A stretch of DNA of 64,000 bases, taken from contig NW_004955517.1 of NCBI RefSeq assembly GCF_000276665.1, positions 777,999 to 841,998 of the forward strand, in the 5' to 3' direction. Positions 46,721 to 59,793 of this stretch are shown here, piece by piece (the first letter of the stretch is position 1; every line of letters starts with the position of its first letter). The notes below the pieces were generated by a model that worked only from the letters and a program-made list of their open reading frames with translations, did no database searches and had not been told where the DNA came from. This DNA is from Chinchilla lanigera. Lineage: Eukaryota > Chordata > Mammalia > Rodentia > Chinchillidae. The position numbers were made by a program, and so were the translations under genes.

Positions 46721-47339
46721 AAGTCTGACAGCACAGTCCATCCCTTTAATTATGACACATTTCTGGCAAATGTCTAAACAGAAAGTAAAAGTCTGTCTCC
46801 AGACATGATAACGTTTTGCTTAAATTAACTGCATAGAAGTTGTCACAAAATTCTCAGGGAGAAACGCTATCAACTATGTGTTTTCTAGCCCTAATTTGTT
46901 TAGATTTCCATTTTCACTTCTAGAATGTGGAGTATGTATTCCATCATTTTCTGTGAGATCTTGTGGCTGGTGAACATATGTGTGTCTTCTGTGTAGGTAT
47001 TTGGACAAATGGGTCACACCACACATGGTGAGGCAGGACTTTGATGCCAAGGTGGGAAATATCATATTAGCTGATTTTACATACTCCGTCTCAGTTGGGC
47101 CTTTTGGTTCCCGGATTTGCAGTATACTGTGCCACCTCTGTGCAACTGTGACCTGATCGTGCCAGCTGGCTGAGCTAGCCCTTGCCGTGCGTCCTTTATG
47201 TAAAGTTAGGCCCTGTGTTCACTGAAGAAAAGCACACAATAAGCAGCAAAAAAGAAACCTTTGCAGCTGGAATAAAGCAGTACTGAAATTTAAGAGGAGG
47301 CTGTACTGAGAACTGCAGGTAATCATGGCCGTGGTAGGC
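46721..47339. other. No gene recognised
   Basis: No exon or nameable repeat. Confidence 0.45.
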
Positions 47340-47530
47340 ATATCACGTGACACATGGCACTGAGTGCTGGGTAAGCGCTAGGCACTGTCCTCAGTGCACA
47401 TAAGGTACACACTCACATAGCTTCTCACAACGAGCTATGAGAAGTATACCGTAGTCTCTCTGCTTTACACGGAGGAAGCTGATGTATGGAGAGGTAAGTT
47501 GCCCAAGGTCGTGCAGCCAGTACTAGTGCT
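47340..47530 (-). mobile_element. MIR SINE, antisense
   Basis: gcgctaggcactgtcctcag, ctcacaacgagctatgagaa, then ggaggaagctgatgtatgga and ttgcccaaggtcgtgcagcc: nearly the whole reverse MIR core. Confidence 0.72.
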
Positions 47531-48774
47531 CTGCATCACAAGGTCATTTTTGCTTTTGAGATGGCAAAGGACGTCTTTGCTAGCCACTGATATGTCTCTA
47601 GTCCTTCCCCAAATAAATCTGAAGTCACTGCTTTTATTATTATTTTCCTTCTACTAAGTGATGAAGAAATTGAACTTTTTATCTTTTTGTAGCTTTTGGT
47701 TCTTTTTGAAACTGAAGCAATCTTTTCTTCATTTTATAAAATCTCTTCTTTGGTTGCTTTGGTGATTCAGACCCTGAGCTTCCCTGGTAGAGAACATGCT
47801 GCTTCTCCACAACAGGCCCTGAGAATAGTCTGATGAGACAATTTCAGCAGGCGCTGAGTGAGAGTGGATGGAGCCCTTGGAACCTGACAAAGTCACACTC
47901 TCATTTACCTGCCGCTGTGGCTTATTTGGGTATCCCCAGGCAGCAGGGCTGGCCCCGAGTTCCGCCGGCATCTGGAGGCAACTGAGAGGCTTTCTTGCTT
48001 TGCGTCTGTCTAGCTGTTCCCTGTGTCATCTGTTGCTGCCACCGGGAGGAGACCCTGTCACTGTGAGGAGGGGCCCTCCTGGCTTTGTACAAGGTCTGAG
48101 CCATATTGCTGGAACAGCCCTTCTCTTTCTGCCTGTGCGTGCCAGAAATCCCTCACTGGGTGTCAGTGCTTATGTTGTTTTCCTTCAAATTGGAAGTGCT
48201 CATCTGAATGCGCTGTCACTTCAGCTTGGGTCGCTTTCAGCTGAATTTTAACGTGGGGCCTTTTCCCCACGGGCCTTCGGAGCTGCTCTCCACTCTTCTA
48301 ACGGCACTGAGAAGAGACTCGCCCTGTTGCTGAGAGCGCTGGAAGTGATCACGGCGCTCCTATCCTCACTTTCGGTGTTGCCTTCCTTTTCCAGCTGAGC
48401 CAGGGGATTATAATGCGTTTGGACAAAATAACCACTCCTCCCTAACACAAAAATAACTGATACTTATTGTGGAAAACTACTTGAAAAAAAGGAACAAGTG
48501 ACTTGCCGTTAAAGTGGCCAGAAATTACTAGTGTTGGCATGCTGGCACCCTCTGTTTGTACTGGCAATGCGTTCCACACTTTACGGTTGGAGGTAAAACG
48601 CATCTACACAGCTATGGAAATTTATGTAAAAAATTGACTACAGTTTTAGCTGGTTGGCTGAGAAAGACAGACATATTTATTTTTGTCACAGTGCATTTTG
48701 TTTAGGCCAACACTTCTTTTCTCCTGTATTAGAAGTTACAATGTGCCTAAATATTATAGCACACAAATATTCAA
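47531..48774. other. No gene recognised
   Basis: Frame 47868-48251 (127 codons) overlaps frames on the other strand and lacks domains. Confidence 0.45.
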
Positions 48775-49125
48775 CAAAAATTCTTACCTATGTAACTGCC
48801 ACCAAAATGAAGATATAAAATATTCCCTATTAGCTCTTCCTAGTCAATAGAGGAAACCAACTATTCTGAGTTTTCTGCCCATACATTAGTTTGAATTTCA
48901 TATTACTAGAATTATGTAATAATTATTCTTTGGTATCTGACTTTTTTGTTCAATCTTATGTCTGTGAGAGTCACTTATTTTGTGGAGCTTAATGATAGTT
49001 TGTTCTTTTTCTTGCTACATAATATTCTTTATCTGAATATAGCATAATTTACTTTGCTAATGGATTCTGGATTGCTTCCAGTTTCGACCTCCTTTGAATA
49101 AAGGTGTTGTTCTGCTTAAGGCTCA
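48775..49125 (-). mobile_element. L1M/HAL1-like 3' region, antisense
   Basis: Reverse-complement L1 order: tatgtaactgccaccaaaat, aaaccaactattctgagttt, cttatgtctgtgagagtcac, ttgctacataatattcttta, then ggattgcttccagtttcgac. Confidence 0.68.
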
Positions 49126-50019
49126 GGCCATTGTTGTGAACACATCATCTTGCAGCTTCTCCCTCTGCCCTTTCTCCGCTTAGCTGTCAGTCTTGAAAGA
49201 CTCTCAGACAGTCTTCTTGCAGGCTGGTAATCTCCATCTCACAGAGTACTTCCTGACTTGTGTGCTACAGAAACCACGATGGAACTGTTGTATTGAATTG
49301 ACTGTGCTGTTTCATTTTGCTCCAAGTTTTGGAGAACCTTAGAATTTAAGTTCTCATAAGGCCCTGATCACAAAAGGCAGAGAAATTGGCGTGCCAGGTG
49401 CACTGTCAGATGAAATGTTATGGTTGAAGGTGATTTCTCTAAATACGAATAGGCATTCTCTAGTTTTTAGGCAAAAAACTTTCATGTAAAACGAGAAAAG
49501 CGGTGTTTTAGGAGATGCAATCTGGCTTCACATGTACAAAGTGAACTGGAGGGGCAAATTTCTCCCCAGCAGCTACAATAGTCCTGACATAAGGAAACAA
49601 TAAGAAGGGAGGGAGGGACGCGGGAGGCTTTGTGGAGGAAGGAGGCTCGGGGTAAGGGCGATGTGGCCCTGTGTAGGACTGTCCGTGAGAGAAATGGGGA
49701 AGGTAACGGTGACAGCAGTGCTCTGAATCCAGCTGGCTTGGATTACATTTCTCTTTCCATTTGTTTGGGTTTGAGAAAGATGAAAAGTGTCTAAGGGAGT
49801 ATGCTTTCCACAGATACAAACACCAGGAAGAAATACTGCTGTGGAATAAGGAAATGCAGAGTCAGCCTGAGAGCATGAAAGAATGACAGAAAGATTCATC
49901 AAAGAATGTCTGTTCCTTGATGACCTTTGTGACCGTCTCATTGGATCCTGGGCAGGTCTTATATGTTATGAAGAGATTAACAAGACAGATAACAAATTTG
50001 AGGGGTGGGAGTTGTGTGG
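49126..50019. other. No gene recognised
   Basis: Overlapping minus-strand frames at 49508-49941 lack domains. Confidence 0.45.
49920..49954 (+). repeat. Short duplicated segment, partner at 50405
   Basis: Carries ctttgtgaccgtctc and tggatcctgggca; 31 of 35 positions match 50405-50439. Confidence 0.75.
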
Positions 50020-50021
50020 TG

Positions 50022-50455
50022 TATTAGTTCTTCATTGCTGTACAACCGATTGCCCCAAATGTAGCAGCTTCCTCTGATTACAAACCAAGTATTTCCCGGT
50101 CTCTGTGAGGGGGAATCCTGGTGCTGCTTAGCTGGGTCTCTTGCAGGGCTATGGTTGTCGTGGGTTGGCTGAGGAGGACTTACTCCTCACATGGTTGCTG
50201 GTTTCTACCCCTTGTGGGTTGTTAGAGTAATTTTGCAGTTCTTCATGAGCTTTTGACTACTTTCAGTCCCGTGCTACACGAGCTTCTTCATGGGACGGCT
50301 GTCAACACTGTAGCAAGCATGAGGGAGGGTAGCAAGAGTGCCACCGGCACAGAAAACTGTGGAAGCTGGGGTCTTTCATAACTTCATCCTGGAAAAGGCA
50401 GCCCATGGTCTTTGTGACCGTCTCCCTGGATCCTGGGCATAGTCAAAGCGGGAGA
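50022..50455 (-). mobile_element. MLT1-type LTR, antisense
   Basis: Starts gtattagttcttcattgctg with caaccgattgccccaaatgt, and contains cttagctgggtctcttgcag. Typical reverse layout of an old MaLR LTR. Right boundary approximate; the 50405-50439 segment lies at its end. Confidence 0.55.
50405..50439 (+). repeat. Short duplicated segment, partner at 49920
   Basis: Direct repeat 485 bp from its partner; see the partner entry. Confidence 0.75.
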
Positions 50456-50459
50456 TGAA

Positions 50460-51740
50460 ACAGGGCCTGGGCACCACGAGCCAGGGTCGTTGAAGCCTTG
50501 TGCCAGTAGCTGACCACATCTACATAAAACAGTATTTGGGAACATGGTCTCATACACTACAGAAATGTCCTCTAAGTTTTGTGCCACCCGTACTTTCGTA
50601 GTTAGAAAGTTCCACAAGAATATTAGAGAAGTTTTCCTTTGACAGGAGGCCATATGTCAGTGAGGGTGATTTCGGCTTTCACTAATGCACTCAGTAACTT
50701 GATTTGAAAAGTGAACTGTGCCACACTGTATAATTTCAAACACTTTTCTCGCAAAAATGTATTACCTTTAATTAGACTCATTTAAAGCTGTTAAGATTCT
50801 TGTCAGAAATAATTTTTAAGTGGATGTGTCAAGATAAAAACAGCAGTTGGCAAGTGAAGAAAACGGTAATTTGTGAATGCGCTGTCTGGCTTAGGAGCAG
50901 TTGGCTCTTTAAGTACTAGCTGAGCATTTGTGCTTACAGTTTCTTTCATGGCAGCCTCCCTGGCAGTCAGGAATTCAAACTGTTGGAATGCTATTGTTTG
51001 TGGTAAATATTTGTCCTATGACTAGGAATTAAATTTGTCTCCTACCCTGTAATACAGACAGAAGCATCACGAAGAAGGAAAAGCCTTTCAGCAATTCAGT
51101 TCACCAACTGGCTAGAGCGGCAGCATGGGCAGGGCACTCTGAGTGATCGCAGGGGGGAAGGATGGCAAGAACCACGAGGCCCACTCTCTGAGGGGAGGAA
51201 CTAAGGAGACTTCAAGCACTTGAAAATACTTGGATTCGACCTGTAATCTTCTCGGACCATTAATTTCTCCACCAGGCTTTTGTTACCGAACCGTGAACTG
51301 GTGCGCTTTTGCTGGCAGGCCTTCTAAGTTGTGGCACCATTGTTATTCCAGCTCACACCACTCTTTACTGGGCCTGGGGTGATCTAGGCATTGTAAGATG
51401 TGCAGTAGCATTCCTGACTCCACCAGGCCCCAGCAGCTCTGCTCCCCACAACTGCAATCTCAGTTTTGACAACTAAATGTATGTAGACATTGTCATATAT
51501 AGTTGAGGGCCAGGGTAAGTTGGAAAATCACCAAACTGTGGAGTAGCTTTTGAATTAGGGAATTCTGAATTAATAAAATGTAGTGTTATCTTACTGTCAT
51601 GTATTGAGTTTATAAATATCGATTTTTTTTCTTGGTCCCCCCAAATAAAATTTTATATGCTATATAGACTATTCATTCCCTTCTCAGTGAGCTAATTAAC
51701 TCTTATTGAATGCTTACTTCATACAAAATATTTTAGGCAA
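50460..51740. other. No gene recognised
   Basis: No exon or nameable repeat seen. Confidence 0.45.
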
Positions 51741-51895
51741 GCTGGGTGTGGTGGCACATGCCTGTAATCCCAGCTCTTGGGAGGCTGAGGCAGGAGGATC
51801 ATTGCGAGTTCAAGACCAGCCTGGGCTACAAAGTGAGCTCAAGGCTGGCCTAAACTGCATAGCGAGAACCTGTCTCAAAAAAAAAAAAAAAAAAA
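51741..51895 (+). mobile_element. B1 SINE, sense
   Basis: Starts gctgggtgtggtggcacatg, contains gcctgtaatcccagctcttg, ccagcctgggctacaaagtg, the internal partial duplication and the ending gagaacctgtctc plus poly-A. Flanking duplications are unclear (perhaps only ggcaa/tgcaa). Confidence 0.92.
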
Positions 51896-53786
51896 TGCAA
51901 GCATTGTGGAAAATACTGAGGAAAGTAGATGTAGATTGTTGTCCTTAAGAAACGTGAGATGTCAGAGGTTGGGAGGCAAGAATTTCAGTCATCTGTACAT
52001 GTCCCTATAATGTATGAAGGAAACCGAAATTGGACAAATGAAAGAGATAGATTTCTTCAAGCTACTGGAGAGACATTTCTGTTTTTTCTTTGCATATAAG
52101 TGGTGAGTTTAAAGTTCATCCCCAGGTAGGATTCTGAGAGCAGAGTTGGGAGAGGATGAGGTTGACCTACAGCTGGGATGTATGAAAGCAGACTTAGAGT
52201 TGGAACTGGATCTCTGGAATAATACGTGTAATCCAATGGGGATTACACCCTAGGCCAGCAATGGGCCTCTTAGAGACTGAGTACCACACTGCAATCAAAA
52301 GCTCATTTATTTATCACAAAGTACTAATTCTTCAAAGAAACATGATCACTGAGGTTTCAGTTTAGAAAAAACAACTCATACATTAGCATCTTTTATCTTA
52401 AAAGAAAAGCATTAATAACATGCATGCCGTAGGTTCACCACCAGTGGGCTGGGTGGGTGAATGGAAACCCTCTCTGCAGTTGACAGTCCTCATCCAGAAG
52501 TAGCCGTTCGGAGGCAAAATATTCAAGAGGACCAGCACTGGCAAGAGCCTGGAGGAGGGGCCTGAGACACTGATGGGCAGGGCCTACTCCCTGCTTGCAA
52601 GCCCTGTGCTAATGGGCGCTCTCAGAGCACTGCCCTGGTTTGGTGGGAAGGGAGGCTTTCTACTGGAACCAAACTATCCCCTTAAGCAGGCACTCAGTGG
52701 TGGTGGATGGACGGCAATTCCAGGCCCAGCAGAGGCCAGAGAAACAAGATAGCGCAGGGTCTGCTTCCCAAATGCCTGCCACAGCCTGGTTACATGCCCA
52801 ACACTTCCACCTGTTTGGGTAAACTTCTTGAGAAAGTGAAAGTTCTCTCATAAATGGCAGTACTGCCTACAAATATCTTGGTACAATTCCCAGAGAATAT
52901 TCCAAAGACTGTCCAATGTAGTCAGTCATTTTGTAGCTTTATTGACAAATTGCTTTTTGAAATGCCAGGTAGAATGAGATGCCCATATTCCTTTAGCACA
53001 GAACTTCTTGGAGACTTCAAGGACATCACACACTCACAGAGAGGGCTATGCGAAGCTTTCGCATGTGGACTGGTTGCAAAGCCATTTTCATTGTGTGGGG
53101 TCTCATGAAAACATGTTGGATAACCCTGGTTTGTGAATGAGTTTGGAAAATGAACAGCTGTCGCCAGGGTCTTCCGGACTTTCTGTGAACAGAGGCAGAT
53201 CAGGGGGTGTGCAGCAGCCCGTGAGTTCTCACAAACTCCTCCTCTCTCTGCTGAGAAAAATCTGGGCTTGCCTGTGTAGCCCTGCACCTTCTCCTTCTCC
53301 ATCAAGTAGATTTCTGCATCTCCATCATCAGCTTTTTGGTTTTTATTATACATCACTCTAAAGGTGAGTTCTGGAGATACCAACAAATTGCTCCCGAACA
53401 GTCAGTGAGGAAGTGGTGGGAAAAAATAATAGAAATCTTAAGGAAGAAATAAAAAGTGAGCCCAGCTTGGTTTGGCGTTTGAGCAGGGCAGGTGACTGGC
53501 CCAGAGAAAAGGTTTCATGAATGCTGGGGTTTGAGGGGAAGGCAATAATGGCCATAGAATACTATTTCTGAATGCCACAGAATATTTCTCAAGTTGCTTA
53601 TTTCCTCATCTACTTCAGTAGACATTTAAAGTGCTTTTTATTTGCTTGCAAATGCTAGGATGAGTTTCTGTAAATAGTAAATGAAATGAGTTGGAACTGT
53701 ACACGGAACCAAATATTTGGTGTTTCTGAGTTATTACAGGGAATCTAATGGGAATCAGAGGTCACAGGTTTAGGTGAAAGGGAGTT
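51896..53786. other. No gene recognised
   Basis: Frame 52922-53386 (154 codons, minus) is long but has no domain or splice context. No RNA gene. Confidence 0.45.
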
Positions 53787-53804
53787 AGAGATCAGTTGTC
53801 CTGG

Positions 53805-53994
53805 GGGCTGGGGATTTAGCTCAGTGGCAAAAGCGCCTGCCTGGCAAGCGCAAGGTCGTGAGTTCGGTTCCCGGTACCGGAGAAAAACCAAAAANNNNNN
53901 NNNNNNNNNNNNNNNNNNNNNNNNNNNNNNNNNNNNNNNNNNNNNNNNNNNNNNNNNNNNNNNNNNNNNNNNNNNNNNNNNNNNNNNNNNNNNN

Positions 53995-54028
<34 letters not shown>
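53805..54028 (+). mobile_element. ID SINE with an assembly gap in its tail
   Basis: Head gggggctggggatttagctc, complete through cggtaccggagaaaaacc, then 100 N (53895-53994) and a poly-A run. The target-site duplication agagatcagttgtcctgg is perfect: 53787-53804 and 54029-54046. The frames across this segment are artefacts of the N run. Confidence 0.95.
53895..53994. other. Assembly gap of exactly 100 N
   Basis: The round number suggests a placeholder of unknown real size. It sits in the A-rich tail. Confidence 0.97.
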
Positions 54029-54032
<4 letters not shown>

Positions 54033-54046
54033 ATCAGTTGTCCTGG

Positions 54047-54934
54047 AGAGAAAGATGGACGGGGCTGGGGGGTGAAATGGTGAAATCTTTTATTTTTGTC
54101 TTTTTTCTTATACTTTAGGAATAGCAGATGCCCCATGCCAGACTCCCTCTTCTCCTCCAATGGCCCTGAGGAGATTCCAGTCATACCAGCAGTCTCGTGG
54201 CCTCAGACACTGGCCCCGCAGTAGGTCTGCCAATCGTGGCGGCCTGTTTCCGTGGCTGTGGAGATGAGCACGTAGCCTCACTCAGGCCAGTCAGAGTCTT
54301 CCCTGTAATTTTTAAAGGACAAACAATAGAATAGAGAAGCTGTGTAGTTAGCGGGAACGAGGACAGCCTAGAATGGTCTGCATGCGTGTGTCTTTCACCA
54401 TCCCAGCCTTCCACGTGCCTACGAGGAAGACGCTGATGTACACAACAGGAGAAATGATCAGGAGGTCTGAGCTCAGAAGGTGAGGGAGAGGTGAAGGCAA
54501 CCTGAACACTGTCTGAGTTACTGGGATGCCTTGGGTCAGCTTTTCCCCGGACTTTTGGGAGCCCATCATTTCAGTGTAGCTTAACTTGTTTAGTTTCTGA
54601 CCCAAGGGTGATAATATGATTTGAATTATCTAACTTCACACTGTGAAGATTTCTCTCGTGTCTACCTTTTAATCTGTTTCATCTCCCTGGTAGCATGCTG
54701 TATTTGGATGACAAAAATACAAGCCCGTAATTTTCATGAGGTGCTTATTTTAAACACTTCTCGGTGGTTGAAAGAGGCTGTCAGTACAAAGAAGATGTGT
54801 GCGGCCTCACAGTCACCTGGGACCTGTGCACACTCTGCCAGCAGCACAGGAGGCATTTGTTACTGCGCTGGCCTCCGCAGTTTCTCCTGGAAGACATTCC
54901 TAGTGACCATTAGTCCTGACATGTCAGCATCGTT
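54047..54934. other. No gene recognised
   Basis: No exon or nameable repeat. Confidence 0.45.
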
Positions 54935-55240
54935 AGATTAAGAAGCACCTAGCAGGCTGGTAAAGCACACCCCTGGGTGCGTCTGGCGGATCGTGGAGGC
55001 GTGGGCGTGGGTCCTGTGTATGAGCCCTGGCCTCTTCCCCTCTGGCACCGTACCTGTTCTGCGTCCTTGCTACTGTGGGTGAGCAGCTTTTCTCCACCCT
55101 GCCCTTCCATCATGTCGCTTCTGGCTTGGAGCCAGGGGTCATGACTGAGTCCTCCGAAAGCTACGAGCAAAGTGAAACTCTCGTCCTCTAAGTTGTGGGT
55201 GTCAGGTACGGTACCCAGCGGTAAGAAAGCTGACAAATGC
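54935..55240 (+). mobile_element. MaLR-type LTR fragment, sense, 3' part
   Basis: attaagaagcacctagcagg opens it; ccaggggtcatgactgagtc, aaagctacgagcaaagtgaa and ctctaagttgtgggtgtcag, with gtaagaaagctgaca at the end, follow the same order as the 3' half of the LTR at 39752. Confidence 0.5.
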
Positions 55241-55889
55241 AGCCCTTACCTATTTCTTCCAGAAATTCAGTTTATCATGTACAAATTACTGTCTTACTTT
55301 GTTTCTTTGTGAAGGCAGTAACTTAGATGATGTACTTTGAAGTCGGGGACATCTGCGCTCTTGAGAGCAAAGATAGACTATTGATTTTTCACTGTGAATC
55401 TGAAACACAAATATGAGTACTACACCGGGTTTTTTCTTGTTTGTTTTATTTTTTTCCGTCTTTCTGTTAAGAGGAAAGTCTGTCTTAGGCCTCAGATTGT
55501 GTGCTCCCTCCTCCTGTGTTTCTGTATGCTTGTAGGGTCAATGTTCGGCAGACTTAAACTCTGGAAATCCATCTCTGAAGGTAGCTCCACGGGGACAGTC
55601 GTGCGCTCTCTGGCGTATGTGTGCGGGCCCCGGCTGTGCCTGTGGCTCTGTGGAGACCTGTGACAGTAATTCTCGTAGATCTGAGACTCGGCAGCAGAGC
55701 CGAGACTCTCCAACCGTAACCCAGGGCCCTCTCCCGCTAAAGGAAATGGTATGGGGTTGTTAGTGCTGTGGGGGCTTGATGAAGGCTAATTTATTTTAAA
55801 TAGCTAATACTTTGTAGAGTGGCTGAAGAAGCTCAGGATGAGTGGCTAAGGGGAGGGAGATTATGTGGCAGAAGCGATGATGCTTATGA
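55241..55889. other. No gene recognised
   Basis: No exon or nameable repeat. Confidence 0.45.
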
Positions 55890-56110
55890 TAACAATAATG
55901 ACCCACTTTAGCGAGCACTTACTATCTGTTAAGGTGCTACTGGGAGCACTTAACGTGTGTTCTCAGTTGTTGCAGCTTGCTAAGCGTACCCACATCTCAG
56001 ATGAGGAAACTGAGGCTTTGAGACTGAACTTGCTCAGGTAGTATGTAATGCTAATTGGACATAGGTGCAAAGCTCTGCGACTCCAGAGCCTGTTATAAAG
56101 AAGCTGCGTG
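55890..56110 (-). mobile_element. MIR SINE, antisense, near full length
   Basis: gcgagcacttactatctgtt at one end, then cccacatctcagatgaggaa, actgaggctttgagactgaa and, near the far end, gcgactccagagcctgttat. Confidence 0.78.
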
Positions 56111-57769
56111 GGACTAGACTAAGAATTTACTCTTTGATGTACCTATCAAGTGAATGACCATCCAGTTCTGCAGTTGTGGAGGATGCTGGAACTTAGGTTA
56201 AAGGGCTATTGCTGGAGATGCTGTGAGGGAAGTTCTTGTATTCTGGGTAGAGACACCAGGGTGCAGACTCAGGGGAACAGAGGTTGGACAGGTAAACTGG
56301 GGTCATATGTTATTATGAGGATTTGGGGTCCTAATCCTAAAAGCCGTGGGAAACATCTGAAAGGCTTACGGCAGGATAGCAATTTGTACTTCTGTGATTA
56401 CACCGTTCTCATTGTGAAGAATGGGTCCAAAAGGCCAGGTTGGTGTGAAAGGACCTTTCAAGCAGTCGTTCCTTGATGTCCTGGATGTGAGAGTGGTAGG
56501 AGGGAGGCTCGGAGTGAACAACCTGATAAAAATAACACCAGTCTAGGCGATCTCCTCCCCAGATGTTAGATGACCGAATTTCCAGGGAGTGGAATGTGAG
56601 CAGAATAATGGATTCTGTAAGACTGTTTTGAGGATTAAAGGAGCATTAAAGGATTAACGTGAAGCAGTTAGCACAGTGGTTACTCCTCGGGGAGCTCGCT
56701 ACATGGTGGGCGGAGCCATTTCCGCATGCTCCAGGATTCGCTGGATTTCACGGAATCATCCGCACGTTATCAGCAGTAAAAGCGGATTATTACCCATCTT
56801 GCTTCATCTATCCACTTAGATTCTGCATGGACTACGTGAAGGATCTTCACTCCCATTTCCCTGATGCCTTGGGAAATGCTCTTGCAAAAGAAATCAAAGT
56901 CAGGTACAGGGAGACAGCTTGCTGTTGGAAGAGACGATGACGAGAGAAACGACGTCAGACAGTTCCCACTCCGGGCGGTCCAGGCCCATCGAGTGTCCAT
57001 CACTCAGAGAGGTTCCTGCTGGCCCTGCGTCAAAGCAGCATCCCCTCGCTGCAGACCCACGGGAGCTGCACGGCCCCAGTGTCCCTGAGGTGGCGCTGAC
57101 GCACAGCCTGCAGGGTTCCTACCACTTATGGGGCGGCAGCGGGCACCCGGCCAGCTGGGGCAAGCCGGGAATCGTGATGTCAGTGAGGAATCTCGGTACT
57201 TGGATGGCTGACAGTGTCTGCTTTTGCCAGCTACACAGTGAAGTCAAAGGGAATTTGGGCTCCAGAAACCAGACCTTCCCGTGTGCCTGGAGCCCCTCAA
57301 AGGCAGGACCAGACACTTTGCAGTTAGATTCTTCCCTGCTAATTGTTGCCGACTCTAAGAAAGTGAGGAAAATGTTAAAAGGGCATTTTCTTGTCCCAAG
57401 TGGCAGTCACTGACCCTCTCTAAGCAGATGGACAATGTTTATTCTCGTCCACCAGGGGAGGCCAGGGCTGCCCTTCTGGCATCTGACCCAGGACTGTCCT
57501 TTGAGGAGGTTGGGTAGAGCAAGGGCTGTAGGGGGAGCTATTTTGTTTTGAATGCAGAGTGTGATCTGCCTTTCCAAGTAAGCAAGACACTATTAAAATT
57601 CTAGGAGTTTCTTTTTAGAAAGCACTTTACTTTCGGGCTATTATGAAATGTTATAGAAGGACGCTCTGTTTGTCGTATAATATGCATCAGTGTGAATTTA
57701 GATTAGGAAATGAAGTGCACGTTCTCTTGGTTGTATCAAGTGCTATCTGAGCACCTTTGGGTAAGGGAG
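56111..57769. other. No gene recognised; GC-richer patch 56680-57140
   Basis: The 164-codon frame 56919-57413 has several minus-strand overlaps and no domain. Confidence 0.4.
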
Positions 57770-57860
57770 AAGCACATGCCTGGAAGCCAACCAGACCTAG
57801 GTTCTGATTTCAGCTCAGCAAAGCACCCTTCCTGTGTAGCTACATGGTCCCGGGCAAGTG
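57770..57860 (+). mobile_element. MIR SINE fragment
   Basis: Contains cctggaagccaaccagacct, aggttctgatttcagctcag and gtgtagctacatggtcccgg in MIR order. Confidence 0.45.
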
Positions 57861-59778
57861 TTCACAACCCTGTAAGATGGAAGCAGAGAAACCTATTCTG
57901 CAGGACCCTTCTTTGTCTACTTTGACTGTGCATCTAAAGCTTGACCAGTAATGTGTGCTCAGAAAGCTGTCTCTCACAGTTATTTCTTTGGAGCATGAGC
58001 TGTCCTGCCCATTCATACCCATCCGTGAATCTCACCTCTTTTGACTAGCTTCTTGCTTTTCATATGGGTTGTAGTTATGTTCACAAAATAGGACACATAC
58101 TCAAATGAGTTGTGCTGTGAGGCTGGGCCTGGCTGTTCACGTGGGTGATAGGAGGCCCTGAGGATGCTGTCACACAGAGCAGTATTTGATGCTGTTGGGA
58201 AATGTGTTTGTGCTCAAGCACAGGCCAGGGAGAAAATAATGACAGAAAGGTGCTTGCTTCTGTGGAGAGGCCTGGGCAGTGATCTGAAAAGGGTTCCTGA
58301 ACAAAAGCCTGTTTCCTGCCGTGACTTGGATATGGCTGCAGCAGCCTGAGGACAGCTCTGCCTAACCCAGATGTAATATTCTGCTCAGGTTGAGCCTCTG
58401 TCAGGACTCAGAATGCTGGAAGGAGCAGCAAGCCAATCTCTCAGCTTCTAACAGAACAAGGAGTGTCTTGGAATCCATCTTACAAATCACAAATGGGGCT
58501 TGCTACTAGTCCAAGAAAAGTATAACTGATTAATCAGTACATGGAAATGAAGCAGGGGAACAAGCCAACCCATGAAAGGTCAGCAGCACATTACAAGGAA
58601 AAATGTTTTACTGTTGTTCCTTGGCCGTGTTGGACCGGGGCATCATGATGAGGAGCTATATCCTCTCAGGATATTACCTCAGAGAAATTATCAGAAGCCT
58701 CACTAAAAAGTTGTTCTCTGAATTTTTTTCTCCAGCCACAGTTATACAAGAGAATTCCATATTTGATAACATCCTGGTACTTCCCTTACTTAACAAAGGC
58801 ATCTTAAGTTTTCCATGACTGTAATGTTTAAGTTACCTCAAGTCCAGTCTTAAAATAATTGTAGTCCTTAAGAGGTATTCTTAGAATAAAGCTGGAAGGA
58901 AGCATGGAGACAGCTACTCCAGTTCCCTCATTTTGGAGATGACAACGTGAGGGCCCAGGCATTATATCTTCTTGGGCCAGTATGGAGGTGGGGCTTAGGG
59001 CGGTGGAGAACTCTGGTCTCATGAGTATTTTGAGTGTTCTAGCTTTACTGGTCCTACTTCCTTGGGAACATGTGGCAGAGGCAGGAGCTGGGATTCCTTC
59101 CCAGCCTGAATGAAGAGAGTTGTCCAACCTGTCTCCATTCTTACGCCGTGGGGAGAATAGGTTGGCATAACGGGACAGCCTAAATGTATATGTTTTGGAA
59201 GGGGCTGCATCAGGCTTGAGAGGCCTGCAGCTTTCTCTCTGACCTCTGCTTTCTTAGAGACTCGGCCTCACGGTTTCACAGAGGCATCCCATGATTCTTT
59301 GGTTTGACCAGGGGTAGGTACAAAATGGCTGCTCTCACAGCCTCTCTCCATGGATTTTGTAAGTAGGAATGATGACTCGATTAGTTGTTTTTGGGAGACA
59401 TGAGTTGGAAAGTCCTGCACTCTCGTGATTTGAAGTCACTATCTCAGGATGCCATGATGTGGAACTACAATCAGAAGGCAACTGTGTGAGAGAGAAATGG
59501 AGATAAATGGATGAGTGGATCAATAAATTAATGAATAGACACAGTCAGGCAAAGCCAGTGAGGCAAAAATGAAAATTTAGCATATGCTTTCTTTCTCAGC
59601 TGTAAGGGATATCTGAGCCTTGATTTTCTGGTCCTGATCATAAAGCCAGCATATTGGGGATGGGGAGCCAAAATGGGTGCTAATGACAGTGGATGTTGAG
59701 TCTATTCATGACCTAAGCCATCCTCTAAATTGATCTTTTCTGATCCAGAGGCTAATAGCTTCTCTCCCCTCCTCTCTC
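57861..59778. other. No gene recognised
   Basis: No exon or RNA gene seen. A possible MIR scrap near 58900-58970. Confidence 0.45.
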
Positions 59779-59793
59779 TGACGTAATCCATTT

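Noticed and set aside
52922..53386. 154-codon minus-strand frame
   Set aside because: No recognisable domain and no supporting splice or start context; length is within chance for a 64 kb window.
53816..54184. Frames with X runs and poly-Lys/poly-Phe
   Set aside because: They read through the N gap and the SINE tail.
56919..57413. 164-codon open frame
   Set aside because: Overlapped by frames on the other strand in a GC-richer patch; no domain, splice context or codon pattern supports coding.
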